From: Plasmodiophora brassicae
Taxonomy: Eukaryota > Endomyxa: Phytomyxea > Phytomyxea > Plasmodiophorida
DNA length: 64,000 nt
Direction of reading: 5' to 3'
NCBI GenBank assembly: GCA_036867785.1
Contig: CP145418.1
Coordinates: forward strand, 496,001 to 560,000
Every line of letters starts with the position of its first letter. The stretch's first letter is position 1. This document shows positions 1-10,191 of this stretch, piece by piece. The translations under genes and the position numbers were made by a program. The notes under the pieces are model-generated. The model was given only the letters and a program-made list of their open reading frames with translations, ran no database searches and was not told where the DNA came from.

Positions 1-141
1 ACGATGCCTAACAAACGTAAACGTAGAAACAAGGGCCTCATGAGTCGGCGATGATGGTGGACGACGACTCCGATCCTGGTTTCCGATATGCAATGCAAGA
101 GAGCTTGAGAATGCGGTAGGACGGATTCAGTAAATCTTCCG

Positions 142-1390
142 ATGACGACACACATCGGGTTTCTGTCCTACTCACACGTCAACCAGCCAGTTGACTCACG
201 GGGGCAGGTCAATCAATCTTTCCTAGTTCTTGTTGACGGGCACTCATTCTGCCGGTGTCTCTTTACAATGGCTCTCGGTTTCAACCCGCACGAACTAACT
301 GACATGATCAAGAACATGGCCTTACCTGCCGCCAAGGCGCAGGCGGCGAACCAGACTCGACAAGCCCAGGAAGAGAAACGGGCTAAGAAGCTCGCCAAAG
401 AGCAGGAGAAGATCAAGTCGAGTCGAGGCGGAGACGTTCGCCCGTCAAACGGCCTCTCATCGAGCGACCTGCCCCCGGCACCACCCGAGTTTCTGCCAAC
501 CAGCAACGGGACCGTCGAACCCGGTTACAGGCTGATCTGGGAGGACCAGTTCAACGGCGACACGTTGGACAGCACGAAATGGCAGATCGAATCCGACTGC
601 AGGCGCCAGGAGTTGCAATGCTACACAGCCAAGCCATGGAACGTCTACGTCGACAAAGGCCGGTTGTTTCTGCACGCCAAAGCTCATCCGGATGGGTTCC
701 GCCCCGACCCTACCGACCCGTGCACGCGATCGGAAGACTGTCTGGCCATTGTTCTCCTCGCAGACCATGCAAGATGCTGACAATGGGTCCTTTTCAGGCA
801 TTGCCAAGAAGCAGTACACGTCGGGGCGTATTAGGACAAAGGGGCGGGCGTCGTGGAGATACGGACGGATTGAGATTCGTGCACGAATGCCGAAGGGCGA
901 GTACCTGTGGCCGACGTTGTGGATGCTGCCCGCCCAGGACGTGCATGGCGACTGGGCAGCGAGCGGTGAGATTGACCTCATCGAGACGACGGGTAACGAT
1001 CCGACCGCGTTCTCGTCGACGATCCACTATGGCGGGGTCCCACCTGACAACAAGTTCGAGAGTTCGGGCGTCCAGTCGCTCGTTAACGACGACAACGAAC
1101 CGGTGGACCTGTCGGCCAAGTTCCATTTGTACCGGTTGGACTGGACGCCGAACCGACTGCAAACGTTCTTTGATGGGCACAAGGTCCTGGATATCGACCT
1201 TGACAGGCGGTTCGGGGACATCTACAAGAAGAACGGGGCGCCGTTCGACGAGGAATTCTACCTGATCATGAACCTGGCGGTCGGTGGCGAGTTCTTCGGG
1301 CCCGACGCAGACAAACTGACGACGAAGACGGCCCTCGCCTGGCAGCGCCCGTTCCTCGAAGTCGATTACGGTATGACTGTGGACCCGTAA
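142..1390 (+). CDS. GH16-family glycoside hydrolase (beta-glucanase-like)
   Basis: Two exons, 142-739 and 798-1390, are joined by a 58-nt GT-AG intron with matching phase. The product is 396 aa from the ATG at 142 or 354 aa from the in-frame ATG at 268; the true start is unsure. The joined frame has family-16 landmarks in order: LIWEDQFNGDTLDSTKW near residue 130, QYTSGRIRTKG, and the catalytic loop SGEIDLIE with its two glutamates and central aspartate, followed by TIHYGG. Family knowledge: GH16 enzymes cut beta-1,3 or mixed beta-glucans and related walls. No signal peptide is visible at either ATG, and the N-terminal 100 residues are Lys/Glu-rich, so an upstream exon with a signal anchor may lie off the window. 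Substrate cannot be told from the sequence. Confidence 0.85.
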
Positions 1391-1417
1391 CGGAACGATT
1401 TCTGCTGATCCCCATAC

Positions 1418-1678
1418 ATGCCAACAGTGAGAGTGTTCGAGAAGCTGGCGAACGCGACGTCAATTGCGGACGAATCCGTACAATCATCGGGGTCGAAGAC
1501 ATCAACGCCGTCATCAGTATCGGGGGGATCCAACACGTCGTCAGCAGGGTCCAGGACGTCATCGTCATCAGGGTCTAAAACATCAAGGTCGGGATCGAGA
1601 TCAGGGTCATCATCGGGTTCGTCTCCGAAGCGGTCCTCGAGCATCCAGATGCCTACCGGGAGCAGCGCATCGTCCTGA
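1418..1678. repeat. low-complexity GGATC/CATCA-rich tract
   Basis: Short imperfect repeats of the type atcagggtc / tcgggatcg run through 1490-1660. They leave both strands open: the plus frame reads as Ser/Gly repeats and the minus frame (1366-1722) as Asp/Pro repeats with DVLDP units. Neither frame shows a domain, and the minus frame runs into the 3' end of the GH16 gene. The region 1391-1759 holds no gene I can support; a small acidic protein on the minus strand remains possible. Confidence 0.5.
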
Positions 1679-1759
1679 GACCAACACGAGGCTTCTATGA
1701 GAGAAACGAACATCCTAAACAACGTAGATTGTGTATCATGCGCAGTGCAAGTCGCGCGT

Positions 1760-3069
1760 TTAGCTCATCGACACATTCGATTGTTCGGACGTCGGCGCAT
1801 CGTAGCGGACTGGTGCAACTGGCTCCAATCGCGTTGGATCAATGATGTCGTCTCGACTCTCGATGAGAAGAATCTCCTTACGCCCGGCTGCGCGAGTCCT
1901 TTCCAGGACCTGCCGAACCGTTGCCAACCTGTGCATATCAGATATTCAATCGTCGGTCAGCAGTAAACAACCAAAGTGCCAAATACGAACGTCAGTGATA
2001 TTGCATCCGGTGCAGGATGCGTTCGCAGGTGTGCTAGGCACAATGCGGAGAACAGGTCACCCGTGCCTGAATACGTTTGCGGTATTCGGGCCACTGAGTA
2101 TTTCCACTGTCCAACATTGACGACAGACAGAAATCTGACGCAAACATGTCAACCACGACGCCACTCTCCAGACAAGCGAGTATCGCAGACACTTCGATCG
2201 TCCCGGGCGCACTGGCCAGTTCAATGCTCGTGATGACGACGACCTTCGGGCCCAAATCATGCAGGGCCTGACAGGCCCGGGCGGCATCCCCCAAGGTCCT
2301 TATCTTCACGCCCGTCAGGAACTCGGCTTCAGTCTGATTGGGCAGTAACACGTCTGCATGCGGGATTATCTAACGAATACATTGGCTGGTGTCGAATACC
2401 AATTCGTCAAACACCAGAAAACCTTATCTCTGTAGACGGCAACGTATCCTTCAGCGACATCTAGAGAGCTTAGGCCCAGATCTCCGACTCAAAGCACATC
2501 CCGCTTACATAGTTTCCCCTGGTCGCCCAGAACCGGGTCGCACACGAATTGCAGAGCCGGGTTTGTGGCCTTCAGGTTCCGCATCAGGGATAGTACCGAC
2601 TGCAGGAACGATTCGGTGCCAATGTACCCTGCCAGAGTCCGCCAGTCAATCGAATCGCATACAGTGCAGTGCCAGGACCGATAGCTGTACCAGTCATCAG
2701 GTAGTCGTAGGCGAGCAGCTGATTGGATTCCAGGCCGCGCACGAGCTCGTCCAGATGCTCGCCTTGGAGGCGCTGCCCCGTCCACTTGGCGTATCCAGTA
2801 TGGTTCGATAACTGCACCGAGTTGATCGGGTCGACATCTAGACAACACGCGATCAGACGCCTGGCTGGCCGGGTCCGCCCTGCTGTGACCACTACCGAAC
2901 CCCAGCACCTGCAGCGGGAACATCGCTGCCTGGCAGGGGCCCCCCCACAGCAACAACGTCACACAACTGCGGGCACCCCGATACCCTCCAGGCCGACACC
3001 GACCTTATTGCCGACGTACCCATGGACAACCGATGACTGAATACTGAGGATACGCGCCGTCCCCCTCAT
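1760..3069 (-). CDS. PDXK: pyridoxal kinase
   Basis: Eight exons on the minus strand: 3069-3004, 2929-2896, 2837-2691, 2628-2509, 2460-2423, 2369-2165, 2093-1991 and 1928-1760. All introns (48-74 nt) are GT-AG and phases agree; the product is 293 aa, close to the usual 300-312. Family landmarks appear in order: RILSIQSSVVHGYVGNK at the N-terminus, MFPLQVLGF, VDPINSVQLSNHTGY, the CDPVLGD phosphate-binding block, LLPNQTEAEFLTG, SGTGDLFSAL, and the C-terminal LLIESRDDI. The enzyme phosphorylates pyridoxal, pyridoxine and pyridoxamine with ATP in the cytosol for PLP salvage. The start ATG at 3069 lies directly before the conserved first strand. The exact donors of introns 6 and 7 are the least certain points. 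Confidence 0.93.
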
Positions 3070-3346
3070 GTGTGGCCCGCGTCCCCGCGAAACACCGCCA
3101 CGCCGGGCCTTGGTCTCCGACGACGAACGCAGCCGGCAACAGGTGGTTTTGCCGCTGCGGTGCAGTTCGGGGCAGTGGCGCCCACCGCCGCCTGCTCGGC
3201 ATCCCCGACTGACTGCAACGGGCTGCATGGAGCGCCGGACGACTACCTACACTCGTGCCCTACATAGGCAGGGCAGCCATTGCGCGCGCCCTTCGGTCTG
3301 TCCAGGCAGGGGGCCAGTTGCAGCACACGCGTAACGGATGCGCGCC

Positions 3347-6143
3347 CTATGGGTTGAGCAGCGCCCGCGTTTCCTGTTTGATGTGCCGGTGCATCTCGAT
3401 CCGCAGGTCCTCGACGATGACGGAGCAGAGCACGTCGCGGAAGAAGGCGTTGGCGCGCGCCAGGACCTCGCCGAGGCCGTCGACCAGCTCGTCCGGGGAC
3501 GCTTGCGCGCCGCGGTTGTTCAACGCGATCGCCATCGATACAATCTCCCGTACCATCTGGTTGTAGTCGGTTGGATCCGACCTGAATTCGTAGTCAATCC
3601 CTAGCCGACGTTCTTGTTCCCGGGCATACGATTACACTTTCTGGCTGGCCGACGTCGCCCTGGTGGCCTTCTTCACCACGGAGTGACCTGGCTGGGGGAT
3701 CAGAACGAGCACAAGGGCCATGAGGGGATCGTTCACACCGTATTTCTTGATCTTGGCTCCCAGCTTCTCCATGTTCGTCCTGGTCAGTTTGATCGGCTTC
3801 TTCACAGCATGAATATCTGCACATATGTGCGTTTCACTTTCGGGACAGGCGATGCCAGAGCGGTCGGACGCCTTACACGGGATGTGCTGCGACATTGTCG
3901 TCTGAATCTGGTCTAGGGCCACGACGAGGACCTCCAGTGCCTGAACAAGGTTCGCGTCAGAAACCTGTCTACAGTGGGCTCTTTCACCTTGTTCGACCTT
4001 GGCTTCTGCCAGGGCCGGGTCGTCGTCGGCCTCCAGGAGTTCCAGTTTTTCTCTGAGAATAGCGAAGTTCTCCTTCTTGACGCCGTACGCCAGCAGCTTG
4101 GCCCCTGCGTTCTGCGACCACAGCGACGACGGTATCTGGCAGCACGGTTGTCAGCATCGCCGTTCCGTCATTGTGGACGACGCGTACAAAGAGTTCACCC
4201 GTGAACGACGCACCGTGCTCCATGGATTCAGCCAGCAGCAGTAACAGGGGCAGAACGTCGTTCCCATTGTTCCTCATCGACAACCCGTCGCCCATCGATG
4301 GAAGTGCCGCGTTGGCTGCGACCAGGCAATCGGCAAGATCCGCCTTGACGCCATCCTGATTCACAGGCGGATGCCGTTGCCCAGCGGCGGAACTGAATCC
4401 TGTTGCACAGCAGTGTCAGGAGCGCCGTTGTGGGGTCACTACCACGACACGTACCTAGTCGAATCTTTTGCAATTCGTCCTCGAGCTGGATGGCCTGGGC
4501 TTCCCTGGGAAGGCACTCAGTCGGCGACCTGGCGAACAGGTTCGTCGCTGTCTGCGAAGTCGTCCTGCGAAACCGTGGCGCATGCGGGGACGGCGACACG
4601 GACGATCGTGCCGTCGACAGGCGTACGTTGGCGGTCGGCATCCTGGTCCGGCAACGTCAAACAGGAGCAATAGCTGGCAGGGTGTCGGTCTTTGCCTACC
4701 TCGCGTTATCCGATGCGGGCATGGCAGTCACTTTGTTGACAAGGTTGTGGGTGGTATCCGCGTTCTGTAACGGGGACTGTTAACCATGGTCAGACATGGC
4801 AACGGGCGTGCTGACCTCAATGATGCCGTGGCAGTGCTGAAGGACGGCGTTGAGGATATCGGTTTGCATCTTGGACTTTAGCCGAAACACGAACTGACGA
4901 TCAGTCGTCCCGATCGACAACTGTTTCGAGGACGTCTTGAAGGCCGGGCTGCCAAGTAGGTCGATGGAGTTTAACGGCATGTCGGCGGTCACGTCGCGGT
5001 ACACATAAAGGAAATGGCCGCTGACAATCAGATGCCTGGCGGGGTCGCATTGTCAAATGACACGTGTCATGCTACTGAGCAGCTCCACGACATGCCTTAA
5101 CGACCAGGTGACCTTGCCCTTCTTGTGCGCGAATCCTTTGAACGTGACGATGTTGTCGCCCAGCGAGTCGATCGGTTTGATGTTGAACGCGCATTGCTTC
5201 TTGCGGATCTGGTTGACGAGCTGGACGACCTGCCTGCCTTCTGCCTCCCGAATCATCATGACGTCGGCCTGCATACTAAACGACTTGAACTGGATCGATA
5301 TGCAACTGATCATCGTTCGTCAGTATCGCAGGGCAACCAGCCGCGTTAAGATGTACCTCGGGTGGTCGGCATTCACGCTAGCATTTAGTAGATCGTCGAA
5401 GGGTCGCGAGAACTCATACGTTTGGCTTTCGTCGCCTTTGCAGTATAGTCGCAGAGTTTGCGATTCACAGTTGATCGCCAGGAAATGGCTCAGTGGTTTC
5501 TCCATGATATGCTCCAAACGCTCTACCGTTACTGCAATGCCGAACGCGCCGATCTGAAGAGTCATCGTCAGCACATGTTTCGGCGTACTTGCACGCCGGG
5601 AACCTTCAGGGTGATGACATCCGTTGGCTGAAGAGCCGTATCGATCAACGCGGACGAATCGCCGTTGAATTTGCCTGGGTCGGCAACGTTCACCTTGTCG
5701 CTGTAGGACGCCACATGGGCCACCAGAGAGCCTTCACACTAATCATAAACATGACGCCATGGCATAACTTCTTCATCGTCGTGAAACCTATCGAGTGAAA
5801 CGACGTTGCGCAGGCGCCACAGAATATCAGGCTGCAAGTTGGGCAGAAGAGGACGGACGGCCTGCCTCGGTTCAGCCCTAGACATCCCATTCGGTCGCTG
5901 TAGTCTGTACCTGTTATCGCAGTAGGAACAGGGGGCACCGACGCGCATAAGGAGCGGGCTGCTGGCAGCATCGGCATCGCTTGGCACGAGCTTGAACGTG
6001 TGCACGGCCAGCGTCCCTCGTCGATGCCGATCCTGTGCACACTGCAGGCAGAGGGACGCCTCGCACTGGGCGCACTCGACCACGGCGCCCGGATGACGAC
6101 AGGACGCACAGTCCAAGGCCCTTTGGGTCGACGACGACAGCAT
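3347..6143 (-). CDS. tandem B-box zinc-finger and PH-domain protein
   Basis: Twelve exons: 6143-5911, 5861-5769, 5700-5589, 5553-5357, 5305-5096, 5035-4816, 4764-4700, 4642-4455, 4399-4188, 4111-3877, 3816-3688 and 3600-3347, giving 715 aa with phases that agree throughout. Near residue 10 is a B-box-type finger (LDCASCRHPG ... CAQCEASLCLQCAQDRH). A second follows near residue 70 (CSYCDNRPSVLFCPTCS ... FCGACATSFH). Around residues 300-400 a PH domain reads GFAHKKGKVTW, then LIVSGHFLYVYRD, ending in RQFVFRLKSK. The C-terminal half is helical with a repeat-like pair (NAGAKLLAYGV and NMEKLGAKIKKYGV). The fifth intron appears to be GC-AG (5095-5036). I do not recognise the architecture as a named family; a membrane-binding ubiquitin-linked adaptor is inference. 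Confidence 0.75.
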
Positions 6144-6348
6144 TCGTACCCCCACGGGGGACCAGGGCAGCGCTGTGTGACGGCCTCGGATTCCTCCAGC
6201 CACCCGCCCTGTCCCAGCGCAGATTGCTCACTTGGCCATCACTGCGACATGGACCAGGCGAACGGTTGACGAGGTGGTCGTGTTCCTGTCCCCCCCGCCA
6301 GGTAGCAGCTGCCCACTGGGAATATTTTGTCCGTGGTGGTGGGTGCCG
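6144..6348. promoter_or_regulatory. shared 5' region of two divergent genes
   Basis: This 205-bp gap lies between the ATG of the B-box/PH gene on the minus strand (6143) and the preferred ATG of PEX2 on the plus strand (6349). It must contain both promoters if the starts are right. No TATA-like element is obvious. The PEX2 frame stays open upstream to 6232, so the gap could be shorter. Confidence 0.4.
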
Positions 6349-7257
6349 ATGGCACCGATGGGCGACAAGGACGTGCAGGCGGCGTCGGCGGCGGCGGCGT
6401 CATGGCTCGAGGCACGGGCTGATGACGCCCGGCCGAAGCGCAGCGCGACATCGGTCGTGAACCGGGTCAACCAGGTCGATGCCGTCGAGCTGGACGCCGA
6501 ACTCGATCGGTATATCCACGGGCAGCTGACGACGACCCTGTCGCCGATTGCCCCGTCGGTCGTCCAGCGGTTCACGCCCGAGATCGATGCGATCGTTCGC
6601 GGGATTGTGTTCGCGTTCACGATCGGCGCGGGTGTCCCGTCGCCTGGGAACCAACTGCAGAACCTGGAATACGCGCCCATGTCGCGAACCGCCCGGGTCT
6701 GTCACGGCCTGCTGACGGTCATCTTCCCCTGGGTCTTCGCCAGAGCGCAGCATCATGCACCGGCACGCATCGCCGACCGCGTCCACATTCTCCTGCGGGT
6801 CGCCATCATCGTCAACCGCATCGCGTTCCTGTACGGAAGCGTCTACCGGTCGGTGACGGATCGGATCGTCGGCGCCCAGTTGCGGTACCGACGGCCACGC
6901 GTCCAGCGCCAGCTGACGTTCGACTTCATGAACCAGGAACTGGTCTGGACAGGCGCCAGCGAGTTCCTCCTGTTCATCGTCCCGCTGCTCAACACCAGCG
7001 CGCTGCGCTCGCTGATGCGGAAGGCGTTCGGCAAGAGCACGACGGTGAAGTCCGGCGACGACGGCTCCTGTGGCGTGTGCGGCGCGCATCCGATCACCGT
7101 CCCCGTCATGTCGTCGTGCAACCACCTGTTCTGCTATTACTGCCTGCGCGCGTCCCGTATGGCGCCCGACTTCAAGTGCCCCGTCTGCGACAGCGAAATC
7201 ACGTCGCAGTCCATGGTGACCGATCGCAACCGAACGGTCCTTGGCGTAGCAGGATAA
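6349..7257 (+). CDS. PEX2: peroxisome biogenesis factor 2 (RING E3 of the peroxisomal exportomer)
   Basis: Single-exon gene of 302 aa from the ATG at 6349 (human PEX2 is 305). The frame is open from 6232, but the extra N-terminus has no family likeness. The N-terminal signature RVNQVDAVELDAELDRYI, the central FDFMNQELVWTGASEFLLF and the hydrophobic segment FIVPLLNTSALRSLM are PEX2-specific. A C-terminal C3HC4 RING spans about residues 235-280 (CGVCGAHPITVP, CNHLFCYYC, CPVC). Family knowledge: PEX2 forms a peroxisomal membrane ubiquitin ligase with PEX10 and PEX12 that monoubiquitinates the import receptor PEX5 for recycling. Membrane helices lie in the middle of the protein and the RING faces the cytosol. 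All eight RING ligands are present. This implies the organism has peroxisomes. Confidence 0.93.
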   Translation: MAPMGDKDVQAASAAAASWLEARADDARPKRSATSVVNRVNQVDAVELDAELDRYIHGQLTTTLSPIAPSVVQRFTPEIDAIVRGIVFAFTIGAGVPSPGNQLQNLEYAPMSRTARVCHGLLTVIFPWVFARAQHHAPARIADRVHILLRVAIIVNRIAFLYGSVYRSVTDRIVGAQLRYRRPRVQRQLTFDFMNQELVWTGASEFLLFIVPLLNTSALRSLMRKAFGKSTTVKSGDDGSCGVCGAHPITVPVMSSCNHLFCYYCLRASRMAPDFKCPVCDSEITSQSMVTDRNRTVLGVAG

Positions 7258-7491
7258 ACACGTTCACGTCGTAATAGCGTAATTGAAATCAGAAGCGTCG
7301 TTGCGGCCGGCGTGACAACAGGCCTGTACTTGTAGCTAAAGTTCAGAGTCGTTCGTCCGCGACTTCCGTCTCGATCTCTTCCAGACAACCGGGGGACGTC
7401 TACACCGACTTCGTCGGCAAATCATCCGGCTTCACGTCCAGAAGAAGTTCGGTCGCCGCCGCGTCGCCTGTTGATAGAGGACGCTTCGTGG

Positions 7492-7516
7492 CAATTCTGC
7501 ACTTAGTGCAGAATTG
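7492..7516. other. 25-bp perfect hairpin palindrome
   Basis: The arms CAATTCTGCAC and GTGCAGAATTG are exact reverse complements around a 3-nt TTA loop. It lies 235 bp past the PEX2 stop in sequence with no recognised gene. It could be a 3'-end hairpin, a protein-binding dyad or the scar or end of a mobile element; nothing in the sequence decides. Confidence 0.7.
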
Positions 7517-8329
7517 TGCTCTCTAGCAACGGCCCAGACTCATCGATACCAGGACGAGTTCCTAGTCCGAGAGCCTTGAACAATACCACATGCAGAAACG
7601 ACTGGAAAACATACCGTATCAGTGGCGTGCCACAACGGTTTGTCGGATATGAAGGCAAGGCCTGACGCAAGAGATGTGACTGTCCGCGCCATAGGCAGGA
7701 AGCAGAAATTCTTGACGACAGGCCAGGTTGGCTCGCAGAGATCAGATGCATCAAGGCGTCTCAGACGTTATGTGTCGTCGCCGCACAATGTACCGCATCA
7801 AGTTCTGACCCTGACAGGAAACGCGGAAGCAACCGAGCAATGCTAACAGCAATCATGCACAAAGTAGACCACTGTGCGCACGGTCTAGCCATGGTTGATC
7901 ATCAGGGCGCAGGTCTGCTGGAGAACGAGTCGGCGGTATTTACCATCCATGAATGATCCACCGGCAGTGCCAAACGAGCCTGCCAGGCGTTCTGCGCACT
8001 CCCACCAACTTTCAGTTTGACTTAGCGAAATCAGCCAATCTGGCCAAGCTGCGCTACGCTCTTCGCGATACGAGAGGAGCGGTGGCACGTGTGCCAGCGC
8101 AGACAGCCTAGCTGCCTCTCAATTTATCACTGCCCTTTCCAGCGGTACGCCTGTTTCCAGCTGACGGTGGCCGATCTCTCAATGAACATCCTCTAATCGG
8201 CACTCATGTCCGCGTCTCCTAAGAGCATATCCACCCGTTGAATTCGTTTCCCACCCGTTGTACCTAAACCTAACCGTTTAGGTAAAGTCATTAAACTGGA
8301 CCACGCGGTACCCGACGCAGTCGAAATGA
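7517..8329. other. gene-poor stretch
   Basis: Together with 7258-7491 this stretch shows only short open frames. A minus-strand frame at 8088-7885 (opening with GTG, not ATG) has a protein-like composition with two tryptophan-rich patches and could be an exon remnant, but no family is recognised and no splice partner was found. I see no RNA gene here. Confidence 0.4.
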
Positions 8330-9125
8330 GCGGGACCCCGTCGGAGGCGACAACCCTTGTCGTCGAGGCAAGCAGACAGGGGCCAAGAACTTCACGACCG
8401 CTGAAGACGTTCTAATCGCCAGGGCCTACCGGACGACTACGACGGATGCCTCTGGTGGGGCGGACCAGGACGGCGACACGTTTTATCGTCGTGTTGCCGA
8501 GCATTTCCACGAACTGATTAAGGACACTTTAGGACTTTGTGCAGATACGATCCTGGGAGAGCATTCGTTCCCGATGGTTGAATGCCATTCACGTCAGGCG
8601 TGACTGGTTCACCGCGAACTTCGGGAGACTGCGAACCTCCGCCCACGCAAGGTCGAACATGAATCGCTTCTTGCCGCTGCCCACGTAGTAGCAATTCTTG
8701 GCAAGATCCGTGTAGTTCTCCAACTTCCACAAGGAGTGTTCCTCGTTCAGGGCTTTCTCCATGCACTCGACGAACTTGTTAATGCTCTTCCGCCTAAACA
8801 CTGGCATTTTAGCATATGGGACTAGTCGTTCGGGGCTCGCTGCGCTTCGCCCGCTCCCTCCTAGGTGCAACCTCCTCCACCAACCCCGTTGAGCGCAACC
8901 CCTTGCAGGTTACGTGCCCGATCACGCCACTCGGTTTAGTGGTGTGGATTAAAACGGTAACGAAAGTTGAGGCCACGGCTTGATCAACGAGTTCGTCGGG
9001 TGCATGGAGAAAGCCCTGAACGAGGAACACTCCGGGTGGAAGATGGAGAACTACGCGGATCTTGCCAAGAATTACTACTATGTGGGCAAGCGGCAAGAAG
9101 CGATTCATGTTCGACCTTGCATCTC
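8330..9125. mobile_element. broken NAM/SANT-like transposon-associated gene with an inverted duplicated half
   Basis: On the plus strand about 8383-8590 encodes KNFTTAEDVLIARAYRTTT then FYRRVAEHFHELIK, the start of a SANT/Myb-like or NAM-associated domain. The second half of such proteins (INKFVECMEKALNEEHS ... VGSGKKRFMFDLAWAE) lies inverted on the minus strand at about 8790-8600. A second, diverged copy lies on the plus strand at about 8980-9110. The plus copy has one extra base (gggcaagcgg against gggcagcgg) that breaks the frame. The upstream ATG at 8325 is in a different frame from the first half. The locus is therefore a rearranged pseudogene. Such domains are common in mobile-element accessory genes of plants and oomycetes; assignment to a particular superfamily is inference. 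Confidence 0.65.
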
Positions 9126-10191
9126 GGGCGACGACGCGCATACGGTGGCATCCTGGATCACGAATCACATCCCGTGCACGAACGCCCAATGCATTGGGTC
9201 CAGCGACCGCAACCTCTCGGCCAGGCACGGTACGGTGCAATATATTGCTCAGGCCCATCATCGACTGGCGCATTCGGGCGCTGCATTCAGCAGAGCCGAC
9301 ACTGGGGTCGGTATCGATTGCGTGGTATTCGAGCTGAACGACTATGCTCAGCTGACGGCGCCACACGCCCGTGAAGAGGATCGTCTCGACGGATGCCGGA
9401 CCCGCAATCGACCCGACGTTCTGACTGACCGAGCGCCAGGTACGCTGGATGGACGCCCTCGACACAAGGATGAGGAAAACTACCACGCTCGAGCCGCGGT
9501 GGAAGCAGTTGAACGTGTAATTAATGATCCCGCACCGGCCGAGTTCCTGGGCGTCGTGTCCGGAAGAACGCTGTGATTGCCGGTCCGGTGGATGGAGTCT
9601 CGAACCCGGTCGAGAGAAGCGCCGAGAGCGGCAACGACGAAGACGCTGCAAAGACCAGGGACGCCGCCATCAGTAACGTCGACGGAGGATGCAGCCGCAT
9701 GCCCAAGCCGACCCAGCCAACCGTGGCCGTCGCCGCCGGCAAGCTCAACGGCAGACGTCGATGACAATGATGCCGGGCAACGTCCTGCTGGTGCATTGCC
9801 AACCCCGGCAACGTGTCGATCGAGGCGGATTCCGCCACAGAGCGGGGAGCACCTCTGCTGCCCTGCGACGACATGCCGATGTGTGCAGCGTCGCCCGGCC
9901 ATGACCAGTAGCCGATGGAATGCGCACAGCGGCGCCGCCTCAGAGCGCCGCGCGCGGTCATGGCGCTGTCCCTGTCATTCTCTTGTTTCGCCTGGTCTGC
10001 CCAACACCCTGCCCGTAAGTATCGCCGAGGTTTCTATGACGCGTAAGCCACGTATTCATATGAATACATCTCCAGAAGGTCCGTCCTGAGCCCCTAGGCG
10101 ATAAGAACAGGGCAGGGCAGAACAGGCGAGGCAGGAGAGTGGCGGCGAATACATTCCCGGTGGGGCGCCAAGACAGCGCCGCCACCCTCCG
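9126..10191. other. unresolved stretch with possible minus-strand membrane protein exons
   Basis: Both strands are open because of high GC. Minus-strand frames at 9961-9521 and 9651-9126 contain hydrophobic segments (for example LLMAASLVFAASSSLPLSAL and GSSVVVFLILVS) that might be exons of a multi-pass protein, but I could not find a splice chain or a family. I do not call a gene. The last 100 bp should include the promoter of the PAP2 gene. Confidence 0.3.

Noticed and set aside
1366-1722. 118-aa Asp/Pro-rich minus-strand protein
   Set aside because: It is composed of short repeats, overlaps the GH16 3' end and has no signal peptide, domain or homologue recognised.
3981-4013. 33-nt GT-AG intron in the B-box/PH gene
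   Set aside because: The segment is a multiple of three without stops, so the exon reads through it with normal coding sequence. No intron is needed.
8809-9651. 280-aa minus-strand open frame
   Set aside because: It runs through one arm of the inverted relic in the antisense direction; no domain or splice support. Part of it might be real exon sequence, so the region is listed as unresolved instead.
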